Shown: positions 23,254-32,040 of the stretch, piece after piece
Numbering within the stretch: position 1 is the first letter of the stretch
Layout of the letters: every line of letters starts with the position of its first letter
Assembly (NCBI RefSeq): GCF_030268685.1
Contig: NZ_BSRQ01000002.1
Coordinates: forward strand, 1 to 64,000
Direction of reading: 5' to 3'
DNA length: 64,000 nt
From: Microtetraspora sp. NBRC 13810
Lineage (GTDB): Bacteria; Actinomycetota; Actinomycetes; Streptosporangiales; Streptosporangiaceae
Notes under the pieces: generated by a model
What the model saw: the letters and a program-made list of their open reading frames with translations, nothing else
What the model was told of the DNA's origin: nothing
The model's database searches: none
Translations under genes and position numbers: made by a program

Positions 23254-25632
23254 ATGGACGAGAAAGTTCGCGCGGCGCAGGTGTGGGTCAATGCTACATA
23301 TGGTGCAATTCCCGGCTATAGCAGGTGTTCCGAGGATGGTATAAGCGGTTGGAGGACGATGTACTCTCTAACTCGCGCTTTACAGATTGAGCTGGGTATC
23401 ACTGCTATCTCGGATAACTTTGGGCCCACCACCCTCTCTAGACTCAGCGCCCTGGGTGATATCGGCCCTGGGTCTACACGCACAAACATTGTGAAGATTC
23501 TCCAGCATGGACTGTTCTGTAAAGGCTACTGGGGAGGGTTGCAGGACGGCAACTATGATCCTCAAACGATAACTTCGGTTCAAACACTCAAAGCAAATAT
23601 GGGGTTAGGACCCAACGGCTATGTGCAACCGAAGATTTTCAAGGCTATTCTTACCATGGATGCGTATACGCTTGTTACGGGAGGTTCGGAAAAGGTTCGA
23701 TCCGTCCAACAGTGGCTCAACGGCCGCTATACGAATCGGACCAGTTTCTTTATTATTCCTTCTGATGGGATCTTTTCTCGCGATGTACAGAAGGCCCTTT
23801 ATCTAGCGATCCAGTTCGAACTAGGCATGACCGACGACCAGGCCACCGGTGTATTCGGTCCTGGAACGCAAGCTGGCTTGAGAAGCCATCCACTTTCTAC
23901 CGGATCTTCAGGTATCTGGGTGCAACTCTTCAGCGCGGCCGCTGTGTTTAATGGCAAAGCCAAGTTCCTTGGCAGTGACGGTTACAAGTACGAAGAGGCC
24001 TCGTTTAGTACTGCTTTCAACTCTGCTCTCAGCGGTTATGTCAGCGCATTTCAGTCTTTCTCTGAACTGCCCGTCACGGGCAATGTAGATTTCGCCACAT
24101 GGTGCCAAGCTTTAGTGTCAACCGGAGACCCTAATCGTCCAGGTACTGCTGCTGACTGCATCACCACGGTCACTGATGCTCGCGCTGCAGCACTTAGAGC
24201 TGCTGAATATAAGATCGTAGGCCGATATTTGGATGAGCGGTCAAGCAGTACGCCACTGAATAAGCAGATTCAACCGGGCGAGCTGGACACGATTTTTCGA
24301 AACGGGCTATCAGTATTCCCCATCTCACAGTACTATGGCGGGGAGGTCGGCTACTTTACTTACACTCAAGGCTACGCAGATGCACTCGGCGCGCATGCCG
24401 CCGCAGTCCGCTATGGTTTCGATGCTGGCACGGTTATCTACTTTGCTGTCGATTATGATGCAACGCAATTAGAGATCGAGTCTCACATAATTCCTTACTT
24501 CAGGGGTGTTGTTGCCGGCCTGCTCAGTCAGGGCAAGAGATATGTACATGGTGTTTACGGATCTAGAAACGTATGCATCGAGGTTACCAAATTTACATAT
24601 TCCCGCTGGTCTTTTGTCTCTGGCATGTCCACCGGGTTCTCGGGTAATATGGGTTTTCCGCTACCCGAGAATTGGTCCTTCAATCAGATTCAAACTATTA
24701 GAGTCGGGGCCGGTGGTGGCGCGATTGAGATTGATAAGAACATCCATAAGGCGGGAACGGACTACGGCGTCTCGTCGGTGAATAATCCCAGTAGCTCTCT
24801 AAATGCCTTCATTGCCTACATCGAACGTATCTACGGCTTGGCCCTAAGCTATAGTAGTAACAGGTCGCCTAGTCAATTGGTAGTGGAGTTCTTACGACAT
24901 GAGGAATATAATAACTTTGAATGGCAGCAACTAATTGGGGGAGTCGATGAGGGGTTCGTTCGGCATGTAAAGAATGCAGGGATAGTGATGATCCGGCATG
25001 TTCGTGATCCATTTTATGGCATCGATCTCAATGTCGCCCATCTTGGGGCTACATGCAACGGCTTGTACGTCTCAAGTCCTCCTGCTCACCCACTATCTGT
25101 AATCAGTGCTGGTGATGTGACTGGCTGGGCCGGTGACTTGATGACCTTTTACGGCGAATGGCGCCGTGACGTCGATGCCTACCCATCTGGCCATACCTAC
25201 TGCATGGAAAAGTTGGCGAAGGTAAGTGATGCCGGTACGTTCAAACTACGAGATCTGATCGAAGATGCAGATGGACATAATCTCGCAAAGATGCTCAGGG
25301 CGGGCACGCATATCGTTGAAGCCATGGATGTGTACTATCAAAATAACGGGTATTTATCTCGTTTTGGACACTTCTTTGCTGATCGCTTCGAGACGGTGAC
25401 GACGGGCAGGGTCGTTGCTAACCTTGCGCTTACCGATAACAACCTCCCAATAATAGCGGCGGGGCGGATATATCTCATTAATAGTACTGGCGGCTGGCCT
25501 ACTCTACTTCCCTCCGCATTGCCGACTGCGGAACTGGATGAATTCGTAAATGGCTTCGTGGATACACTGGAGGCCAAGGTTGCGGAAGAGGAATTTCGCC
25601 TGCGGAAACTCCGGGCGGAAGGTAAGATTTAG
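23254..25632 (+). CDS. Peptidoglycan-binding and DUF1906 (GH25-like) protein, Bacillus YbfG-like
   Basis: This 792-residue protein has the following layout. Residues ~1-300 hold repeated peptidoglycan-binding-like modules (QVWVNATYGAIPGYSRCSED, ISDNFGPTTLSRLSALGDIG, GVFGPGTQAGLRSHP). Residues ~310-510 hold a DUF1906 glycoside-hydrolase-like barrel (KIVGRYLDERSS, FPISQYYGGEVGYFTYTQGY, VIYFAVDYDAT, HGVYGSRNVC, IEIDKNI). Residues ~530-792 form a C-terminal region of unknown fold. The order matches my memory of Bacillus YbfG. There is no signal peptide: the N terminus MDEKVRAAQVW is soluble. A wall-targeting protein without a Sec or Tat signal would need lysis, a secretion system or a phage-like apparatus. 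Its low GC contrasts sharply with neighbours outside the island. Confidence 0.82.
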   Translation: MDEKVRAAQVWVNATYGAIPGYSRCSEDGISGWRTMYSLTRALQIELGITAISDNFGPTTLSRLSALGDIGPGSTRTNIVKILQHGLFCKGYWGGLQDGNYDPQTITSVQTLKANMGLGPNGYVQPKIFKAILTMDAYTLVTGGSEKVRSVQQWLNGRYTNRTSFFIIPSDGIFSRDVQKALYLAIQFELGMTDDQATGVFGPGTQAGLRSHPLSTGSSGIWVQLFSAAAVFNGKAKFLGSDGYKYEEASFSTAFNSALSGYVSAFQSFSELPVTGNVDFATWCQALVSTGDPNRPGTAADCITTVTDARAAALRAAEYKIVGRYLDERSSSTPLNKQIQPGELDTIFRNGLSVFPISQYYGGEVGYFTYTQGYADALGAHAAAVRYGFDAGTVIYFAVDYDATQLEIESHIIPYFRGVVAGLLSQGKRYVHGVYGSRNVCIEVTKFTYSRWSFVSGMSTGFSGNMGFPLPENWSFNQIQTIRVGAGGGAIEIDKNIHKAGTDYGVSSVNNPSSSLNAFIAYIERIYGLALSYSSNRSPSQLVVEFLRHEEYNNFEWQQLIGGVDEGFVRHVKNAGIVMIRHVRDPFYGIDLNVAHLGATCNGLYVSSPPAHPLSVISAGDVTGWAGDLMTFYGEWRRDVDAYPSGHTYCMEKLAKVSDAGTFKLRDLIEDADGHNLAKMLRAGTHIVEAMDVYYQNNGYLSRFGHFFADRFETVTTGRVVANLALTDNNLPIIAAGRIYLINSTGGWPTLLPSALPTAELDEFVNGFVDTLEAKVAEEEFRLRKLRAEGKI

Positions 25633-25635
25633 CGT

Positions 25636-25938
25636 GTGAAGGTCTTTGTCCGTATAGGATTACCGCTATTCATTGCTGGCGCTACCTATCTCCACGGGTT
25701 TATGGTTTCCCACTTACTAGATTTGCGGCCCACCAGTGAATATTGCAACGATAAGCCGCTCACGTTTCCAGCGACGTCCTGGACGTGGATTCCACTTAGG
25801 CACCTGTGTCATCGGATTGACGGCACGACAACCGATCTGGTTCCCGTGTACGTTAACCCCATAGTGGCTATTTTCGTGGTTGTTGCGGTAATTGGCGCAA
25901 TACAGCTCACATTGTCGAGCCGCAGCAGGGTGGACTGA
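25636..25938 (+). CDS. Small membrane protein with two TM segments
   Basis: The protein has 100 residues from GTG 25636, only 3 bp after the DUF1906 gene, so the two are probably translated together. One hydrophobic helix lies at about residues 7-27 (GLPLFIAGATYLHGFMVSHL), a second at 73-92 (PIVAIFVVVAVIGAIQLTL). The loop between them carries two Cys residues (YCND, HLCH) and is probably outside. No family was recognised. The position suggests a helper of the preceding protein, for example a membrane anchor or release factor. Confidence 0.65.
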   Translation: MKVFVRIGLPLFIAGATYLHGFMVSHLLDLRPTSEYCNDKPLTFPATSWTWIPLRHLCHRIDGTTTDLVPVYVNPIVAIFVVVAVIGAIQLTLSSRSRVD

Positions 25939-25980
25939 CTTGCAGATAAACACGCCGATCCAATAGGCAGATGAGGTCTC

Positions 25981-26670
25981 ATGCTAAGCTCTCACTCGGG
26001 ATTATCACGTCGTCATCTTCTGGCTTGTGGATTGACTCTTGCAGGAGTGACCACACTTCTGGGTAACGATGTGAATAGCGAGGCTCGGGCCGCTACGAGG
26101 AGCGACTCCTCGGAGGCTCCGAAAAGAAGTGCCAACGGTTGGCCAATAGTCGACAAGCTGGACGAGCACAAGATCGAGGGCAGTGATCTTGCAGTATCCG
26201 TAGCAGGGGGGCCTGCCGCCGTGATCCTGCTACATGTGGCCCGTCGCTTTCATTACGAGGTCGATCACTTAAAGCCGGAGGCGTCTGAGGAAGTAGTTGG
26301 TTATTTGCCCTCTGGGAAGTTTGTACAGCAATACGAGAGCAACCATAGCTCGGGAACCGCTATCGCAATTCGTCCCAATAGTTACCCAACCGGTGTCTCG
26401 GGGAGCTTCTTTCCTCATGAGCTTGTTGTCATTCGTGACATTCTTGCAGAATGCGAAGGGGTTGTACGTTGGGGTGGAGATGAGAGGGTCCCCAAGGAGA
26501 GTCATTTCCAGATTGACGTAAGACCTGACGACGAACGGCTAGCCGCCCTGGCCGAGAAGATAAGTAAGTGGAATCGGACACCAGGTTTAGGAGCCGGGGC
26601 TAGAGATCCATTTTTGGAGGACCGTCTCATTGCTTCGAGATTGTTGCGGGAGAAGCAGCGCAGGAATTGA
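25981..26670 (+). CDS. Tat-exported M15-like (VanY/D-Ala carboxypeptidase-fold) protein lacking one zinc ligand
   Basis: This 229-residue protein has a Tat signal (SRRHLLACGLTLAG, twin Arg10-Arg11) and an M15-like domain after about residue 70. The zinc-site signature S-x-H-x-x-G-x-A-x-D reads SNHSSGTAIAI: His122 is present, but the Asp position is Ala129. The second half, IRDILAECEGVVRWGGD then ESHFQIDV (His175), is intact and typical of wall peptidases that cut stem peptides. The missing Asp suggests a non-catalytic binder, or a very recent lesion. It lies with the peptidoglycan-binding DUF1906 protein in the same strand series. Confidence 0.75.
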   Translation: MLSSHSGLSRRHLLACGLTLAGVTTLLGNDVNSEARAATRSDSSEAPKRSANGWPIVDKLDEHKIEGSDLAVSVAGGPAAVILLHVARRFHYEVDHLKPEASEEVVGYLPSGKFVQQYESNHSSGTAIAIRPNSYPTGVSGSFFPHELVVIRDILAECEGVVRWGGDERVPKESHFQIDVRPDDERLAALAEKISKWNRTPGLGAGARDPFLEDRLIASRLLREKQRRN

Positions 26671-26814
26671 CGATGGAGCTATGGGCGGATACAACCGTTG
26701 CTCGGAACACTCTGTTTTTGGAGGTGTTGGCGAATGGGCTTGGGGAAGAAGCAACAAGCTGTCCAGTTGTATCGCGGCCAGATCCATCGCCGCGACGGCC
26801 GACTATCGCCTGGC

Positions 26815-28052
26815 CTACGGACCGCGTTCGGTTCTGGCAAGCGATCGCTCGAGGATTGCGCTCAAGTACGCCGCGACGGGGATCAGCGGGTCGCCGGGGT
26901 GACGTCCATGGGAGTGGCGTATAAGTGGACCTTCGCGTGATCTTGTTTCCGGAACGATGCAGATCTGGGTGTGCGTCCTGCCTTCCGCCAGGAGAGCGTG
27001 GATCGTGGCGTGGCGTTCTCGGGTGCGGATCGCGGTCCGCGATTCTGGCACGTCGGGAGCTGTGTCGACCTCGGAGTCTTCATCGGCGGGTGACGTCTCG
27101 GGTGGGGGCTCGGCCAGGTCGGCGCGATGGGGGCGGACTGTGGATTCGACCGCGGTGCACAGGTTGTGCCACAAGTGCCACCTGTCAGCGACCTGGATCG
27201 CCTCTGGCGCGCCGTCGCGGGCGCCTTCGGCGAAGCTGCCGGCCCTGTCGCGGCAGATCACCTGGGTGCCGGGATGTTCACCCAGCCAGGCGGCGAAGAC
27301 CTCGGCGGTGCGGTCGTCCAGGACATCGACGGGCCGGTGGGTGGCCATGTCGATGAGAATCGTGGCGTAGGACTGGCCTCGCCGTTTGGCGAATTCGTCC
27401 ACCCCCAAGACGGTGACCGGGCCGACCTCGGGGTCGGGCAGCGCCCGGATCAGTCTGATCAGCAGGGACCGGGACACGGTGATGCCCAGCCGGGCGGCCA
27501 AGCGCGCTCCAGCGCGACCGGCCAGGGCCAATGCGATGTGTTCCAGCAGCCGACGCAGCGACGAAGTCCGCCGGGCGTATCTGCGGGCCAGCTCGGGTAC
27601 CTGCTCGGTGAAGGTACGGACCGGGCAGTCAAGATTGCCGCAGAACCACCGCCGTACCTCCAGCTCGATGGTCACGGGCACCTCGCCGCAGGCCACATCG
27701 CGCAGATGGCGACGGTATCTGCTGTGGATCCGCTGACTGAGCGTGCCACAGGCGCCACACTCGGCCTCGGTGTTCTTCGTGCGTGCGCTGATCAGCAGGC
27801 CGTTGCGGCCCTTCGTCACCCTCTCTACCTGTACTTCCGCCAGGTGGGGAAACGAGAAGGAAAGAAGATCAAAGCGGGGGCTCTCGCCGCCCGCTTGGAA
27901 GTGCAGCACAATAGCCCTCACGGCCGCTCGTGATGATCGAATTCTTGGTCGAACCTGATCTTCACGACGCGGCCGCCCTCATGCGCAGCCAGTTACGGAA
28001 TCGCGACCACGATCACACGTCGTAACGGCGTCACGATCTTTGTGCCAGAGCC
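26815..28052 (-). mobile_element. ISL3-family insertion sequence, left part lost
   Basis: The right end is recognisable: read on the minus strand, GGCTCTGGCACAAAGATCGT starts at 28052. Terminal GGCTCT is characteristic of ISL3-family elements. The element carries the transposase gene described separately. The left end could not be found. Homology to the transposase stops near 26955, and no matching inverted repeat follows, so the element is truncated there. The left coordinate given is only the end of the open frame. Confidence 0.65.
26955..27921 (-). pseudogene. ISL3-family transposase, C-terminal part missing
   Basis: About 320 residues of transposase are recognisable. An N-terminal zinc-ribbon region (CGACGTLSQRIHSRYRRHLR, FCGNLDCPVRTFTEQVPEL) is followed by the DDE core, whose first Asp is in VLGVDEFAKRRGQSYAT and second in VICRDRAGSFAEGARDGAPE. 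IQVADRWHLWHNL follows. The family continues for another ~150 residues with the final Glu, but here the text becomes unrelated after EGRTHTQI. Transposition by this copy is therefore not expected. GTG 27921 is the first start; the family alignment would also allow a later one near LLSFSFPHL. Confidence 0.78.
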
Positions 28053-28060
28053 ACTTCTAG

Positions 28061-28711
28061 ATGGCCGCATACAGCACCGTCGACCGAGATTTCCCGAGCG
28101 TGTCACACGCAAATTTCGTGTTGGTCACCGCCGACCTGTCCGCCGCCGATCCCACCGCGCTCGCCGTACGGCTCCTCGACGCGCACGGGCCGATCGAGCT
28201 GATCGCGAACAACGTCGGGGTGAACCACCGGCGCACGTTCCTCCAGGAGCGGGACGACGAGCAGCTCGTCCGGTCGTTCCGGGCCAACCTGCACAGTCCG
28301 GCGTTCCTCACCAAGCGCCTGGTCGAGGCGCTGATCGCGGCGGGGCTGCCCGGCTCGGTGCTGTTCGTCTCGTCGCTGCACGACCACCACGTCCGGCTGC
28401 ATCCGTCGTACAGCGTGGCCAAGGCGGGGGTGGCGATGCTTGTCAAGGAGATGGCGTACGAGCTGGCGCCGCACCGGATCCGGGTGAACGCCGTGTCGCC
28501 GGGCTGGGTCGAGACGGCCGGGCCGGGCGAGGAGCGGATCCCCGAGCAGGAGGCGGCGAAGCTGATCCCGGCCGGGCGTTTCGGCGAGCCGGACGACGTG
28601 GCCAGGATCGCGCTGACGCTCCTCGACGACGCCTGGTCGGGCTACGTGACGGGCGCGAACATCCCGGTGGACGGCGGTCTAGCGCTGCACAACTGGCTCA
28701 TGGACGTGTGA
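28061..28711 (+). pseudogene. Short-chain dehydrogenase with its N terminus cut off by the IS element
   Basis: The recognisable SDR body starts near 28115 (LVTADLSAAD) and includes LIANNVGVNH, the catalytic Ser in LFVSSLHDHH, Tyr-x-x-x-Lys in SYSVAKAG, RIRVNAVSPGWVETAG and VTGANIPVDGGLAL. The glycine-rich cofactor motif that should open the protein is absent. Instead about 18 junction residues follow the IS end at 28052. The high-GC backbone of the chromosome resumes here, so the IS inserted into this gene and the missing 5' part was lost with the rest of the island junction. It is probably inactive. Confidence 0.78.
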
Positions 28712-28712
28712 G

Positions 28713-29678
28713 CTACAGCCAGTCCCGCCGTTTGAAGATCTTGTAGAGCAGGAAGGTGCCGCACAGGATGAGCAGGGTGGAGGTCCAGAAGCCGAGCGGG
28801 CGCTCGGCGCCGGGGTAGGGCACGTTCTGGCCGTAGAAGCCGGTGATCAGGGTGGGCACGGCGATGATGGCCGCCCAGCTCGTGACCCGCTTCATGATGT
28901 CGTTGAGCCGGTAGCCCTGCAGCGTGAGGTGCGTCTCGCGGATGTTGCCGACCAGCTCGCGCAGGGAGTCGGTCCACTCGGCGACCCGCAGCACGTGGTC
29001 GTACACGTCCTGGTAGTAGGGCACCATGACGGGCTGGATGACGCCCAGGTCGCGTTTGAACAGGCTGTTGACGACCTCGCGCATCGGCAGCGTCACCTTG
29101 CGGAAGGTGACCATGTTCTTGCGTACGGCGAAGGTGCTCAGTTGCAGCTCGCGCCGGTCGGAGGACTCGTCGAACAGCTTGTCCTCCAGCTTCTCGATCT
29201 CGTCGTCGAGCCTGCCCACCACCTCGAAGTGGCCGTCCACCACGGCGTCGAGCACGCCGTGCAGCAGGAACGACACCCCGAACCTCGCCATCTCCTTGTT
29301 CGCGTCCCACCGCCCGACCACCTGCTCGATGCCGAAGTTCTCGTTCTCCCGCACGGTGACCAGGGCGTTCTTGGTCACGAAGATCGAGATCTCGGTGAGG
29401 TCGAGGGCGCCTTCCGCGAGCCGCACGCCGTACACGGTGAGGAACAGGTGGCTGTCGTAGGTGTCCAGCTTGGGGCGCTGGTGGTCGGCCAGCACGTCCT
29501 CCACGGCCAGCTCGTGCAGGCCGAGCTCCTCGCTGATCACCCGGAGGTTCTCCTCGTCGGGGTAGCACAGGTCGAACCAGACGACCGTCTCCGGGTCGCC
29601 GATGTGCTCCGATACGTCTGCGATCGGGAACCCCTCGGCTCGCAGAACGCCGTTGCGGTACAGGCGGGTGTTGACCAT
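28713..29678 (-). CDS. CorA-family magnesium/divalent cation transporter
   Basis: This 321-residue protein has a cytoplasmic domain of alpha/beta strands and long helices (about residues 1-255). Two C-terminal membrane helices follow, with the selectivity loop YGQNVPY between them. The usual motif is G-M-N; here Gln replaces Met, a known variant. The protein ends in the basic tail KIFKRRDWL typical of CorA. ATG 29678 is taken as start because the preceding frame is unrelated text. It is convergent with the SDR remnant, with one base between the stop codons, and follows the MFS gene by 5 bp. Confidence 0.92.
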   Translation of the reverse strand: MVNTRLYRNGVLRAEGFPIADVSEHIGDPETVVWFDLCYPDEENLRVISEELGLHELAVEDVLADHQRPKLDTYDSHLFLTVYGVRLAEGALDLTEISIFVTKNALVTVRENENFGIEQVVGRWDANKEMARFGVSFLLHGVLDAVVDGHFEVVGRLDDEIEKLEDKLFDESSDRRELQLSTFAVRKNMVTFRKVTLPMREVVNSLFKRDLGVIQPVMVPYYQDVYDHVLRVAEWTDSLRELVGNIRETHLTLQGYRLNDIMKRVTSWAAIIAVPTLITGFYGQNVPYPGAERPLGFWTSTLLILCGTFLLYKIFKRRDWL

Positions 29679-29683
29679 GCCGC

Positions 29684-30955
29684 TCAGGCTATTTCCCCGC
29701 CGGGGGCGGCCGCGACGGGCCGGGGGCGCAGGTGGGCGGCGAGGCAGAGGGAGGCGAGAACGGCGCCGAGTCCGGCGGCGGCGACGGCCAGGTGGGCGGG
29801 CACCAGCTCGGCGAGCCCGCCGGCCAGCGCGGCGCCGAGCCCCTGGGCGGTCATCTGCCCGGCGGCGGCCAGCCCGTACGCCTGGCCGCGCACCGGTTCG
29901 GGCACCGCGTCGAGGAAGGGCCGCTGGACGCCGAGCAGGTAGGCGGTGCCGAGCGTGGCGAGGGCGGCCAGTACGACGGTCGCGGCGAGACCGGGGCGCA
30001 GGACGAAGGCGAGCAGCGGCACGCCGCTCCACACGGCCAGCGGCAGCGCCAGCCGTTCCCGGCCGGCGGGGGTGACGAGCCGGCCGACGGCGAAGTTGCC
30101 CGCGGCCATGCCGGCCGCCGCGGCGGCCAGCGCGATCCCGGCCGCGCCGGATCCGGCGGCGGCCGGCCCGGACAGGTAGGGCACGAACACCGCCTCCGCA
30201 CCGGCCACGAACGCCACCGGCAGCCACTGGACCAGCATCAGCCCGCGCACCCGCCGGTCGGCCATCAGCACCCGGTTGACCCGCAGCGTCTCGCGCACCG
30301 CGCCGCGCCCGCCGGAAGCCCCGCCGGAGGCGCTACCGGAGGCCCCGCCGGGGGTCGACGCGGAGGTGCGGGCGGCCCGGTCGGGCAGGCCGAACCGCAC
30401 CAGGAGCAGCGCCACCGCGGACAGCCCCGCGGTGACGGTCAGCCCGCCGGTCGCGCCGGTGACCGCGAGGAGCGCGCCCCCGGTGGCGAGGCCGCCGATC
30501 TGCGCCCCGCCGGCGGCCATCACCATCAGCGACCTGGCCAGCACGAACGCGTCCCCGGGCAGCAGCTCGGGCAGCACGGCGTTGCGCGCGGCGGCGAAGA
30601 GCGGCGAGAACAGCCCGGTGCCGAACACCACGAGCAGCATCGCCCAGACCGGCAGCCCGGCGTACGCGAGCACCAGGCAGACCGCCACCAGCAGCGCCTG
30701 ACCGGCGGCCATCAGCGTCCGCGGGCGCACCCGGTCGGCCAGCGACAGCAGGAAGGTGCCGCCCAGAATGTAGGGCAGGAACCCGAGCATGTACGCCAGC
30801 GCGGCCAGGCCGGGCGACCCGCTGCGCTCGTAGACCAGCACCGACAGCGCCAGGTTCTTGACCGTGTCCCCGGCCACCTGGAGGACGAAGCTGCCGAAGA
30901 GCACTCTGAACTCGCCGTTGCCGAAGACCTCGCGGTAGGTGGCTGCCTGTTCCAT
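29684..30955 (-). CDS. MFS transporter (EntS/MFS_3-like exporter)
   Basis: This 423-residue protein has 12 predicted membrane helices. It opens with YREVFGNGEFRVLFGSFVLQ, typical of MFS_3 drug or siderophore exporters, and the loop after helix 2 reads SLADRVRPRTLMAAGQ. A Gly/Ser/Ala-rich cytoplasmic stretch (about residues 205-225) links the two halves. It is transcribed away from the ArsR-type regulator, and the intergenic 70 bp hold a 20-bp palindrome. The regulator therefore likely represses both. The substrate is unknown. Confidence 0.9.
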   Translation of the reverse strand: MEQAATYREVFGNGEFRVLFGSFVLQVAGDTVKNLALSVLVYERSGSPGLAALAYMLGFLPYILGGTFLLSLADRVRPRTLMAAGQALLVAVCLVLAYAGLPVWAMLLVVFGTGLFSPLFAAARNAVLPELLPGDAFVLARSLMVMAAGGAQIGGLATGGALLAVTGATGGLTVTAGLSAVALLLVRFGLPDRAARTSASTPGGASGSASGGASGGRGAVRETLRVNRVLMADRRVRGLMLVQWLPVAFVAGAEAVFVPYLSGPAAAGSGAAGIALAAAAAGMAAGNFAVGRLVTPAGRERLALPLAVWSGVPLLAFVLRPGLAATVVLAALATLGTAYLLGVQRPFLDAVPEPVRGQAYGLAAAGQMTAQGLGAALAGGLAELVPAHLAVAAAGLGAVLASLCLAAHLRPRPVAAAPGGEIA

Positions 30956-30995
30956 GGGAGGGGATGCTGTCGGCGGCCGTCCCGCCCGGACTAAT

Positions 30996-31015
30996 CTTTC
31001 GGAAATATCCGAAAG
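30996..31015. promoter_or_regulatory. 20-bp palindromic operator between MFS and ArsR genes
   Basis: CTTTCGGAAATATCCGAAAG has 8-bp perfect arms around AATA. It lies 10 bp upstream of the ArsR start and 40 bp upstream of the MFS start. Size and position fit a winged-helix dimer that represses both genes. Confidence 0.75.
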
Positions 31016-31025
31016 GTTCGGTCCG

Positions 31026-32012
31026 ATGTCCTATCTGATCGAGGTCAGCCCGCGGGACGTCATCGCGAGCAGGTTCGCCGTCTCCCCGCTGATCGTCACG
31101 CACCACGCGCACTGGGTGCTGTCCGGCGTGCGGGCGCCCGGCGTGTGGCGGAGCTGGGCGGAGCGGATGCGCGGACCGTACCGGCGGCTGGCGGCGGAAC
31201 GGCCCGCGCTGGCCGCGCTGACCGGGCTGCTCCGGCAGGGACGGTACAACGCCGACTTCGTCGCGCCTCCCCCGAGCGGCGTGCAGGTGCCCTTCGCCGA
31301 CGAGATCGCGGTCGTGCGGGCCACCCCGGCCGCGCGGGCGCACGAGGAACTGGCCAGGAACCTGGAGGGCATGCCGCGCATGCCGGGCCACGTCATGGAC
31401 GTGCTCTTCGCGCCGGACGTGGTGGACCTGGTCGCGGACGCCTACCAGGCGCTGTGGGACGAGACCGTGGCGCCGTTCTGGCCGCGGTTCCGGGCCGTCC
31501 TGGAGCGGGACGTGATCCACCGGGCGGGCCGGCTGGCCACCTACGGGTGGGCGGCGGCGCTGGACGACCTGCGGCCCAAGGTGCGCTGGCGGCCGGACGG
31601 GGTGATCGTGGTGCGGGCCGCCGGACCCGACGTGACGCACCGGCTGGGCGGGCGCGGCCTGCTCTTCGTGCCGACCGTCTTCCAGACGGGCGTGGGCTCC
31701 TACCTGGAGCACGCGTGGCCGTACGCGATCAGTTATCCGGCCAGGGGCACGGCGGCGGCTGTGGCGACGCCGCACGGGCTGGGGCGGCTGATCGGGCGGA
31801 CCCGCAGCCGGGTCCTGCTGGAGCTGGCGGTGCCGGCGACCACCACGCAGCTCGCCGAGCTGCTCGGCCTGGGCCTCGGCACGGCGTCCGGCCACCTGGC
31901 CGCGCTGCGCGACGCGGGGCTGGTGGAGGCGGCCCGCGCCGGACGGCGCGTCCTCTACCAGCGCACGGACCTCGGGGACGCGCTGGTCGCCGGCCGGTCG
32001 CCCACCGGCTGA
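31026..32012 (+). CDS. ArsR-family transcriptional regulator with DUF5937-like N-terminal region
   Basis: This 328-residue protein has an unusual order: the large N-terminal region (about 1-240) is the conserved actinobacterial DUF5937 type, starting MSYLIEVSPRDVIASRFAVS. The helix-turn-helix is at the C terminus: RSRVLLELAVPATTTQLAEL, then GLGTASGHLAALRDAGLVEA and the wing ARAGRRVLYQRT. It probably controls the divergent MFS exporter and itself through the palindrome in the intergenic region. ATG 31026 follows GGTTCGG; the longer frame upstream overlaps the operator and is not used. Confidence 0.88.
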   Translation: MSYLIEVSPRDVIASRFAVSPLIVTHHAHWVLSGVRAPGVWRSWAERMRGPYRRLAAERPALAALTGLLRQGRYNADFVAPPPSGVQVPFADEIAVVRATPAARAHEELARNLEGMPRMPGHVMDVLFAPDVVDLVADAYQALWDETVAPFWPRFRAVLERDVIHRAGRLATYGWAAALDDLRPKVRWRPDGVIVVRAAGPDVTHRLGGRGLLFVPTVFQTGVGSYLEHAWPYAISYPARGTAAAVATPHGLGRLIGRTRSRVLLELAVPATTTQLAELLGLGLGTASGHLAALRDAGLVEAARAGRRVLYQRTDLGDALVAGRSPTG

Positions 32013-32040
32013 GAACGCCCGGACACACGTGACCGGACGG

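Noticed and set aside
26667-26940. Overlapping plus-strand frames between the M15-like gene and the transposase
   Set aside because: No family match and no ribosome site; the area is the IS/island junction.
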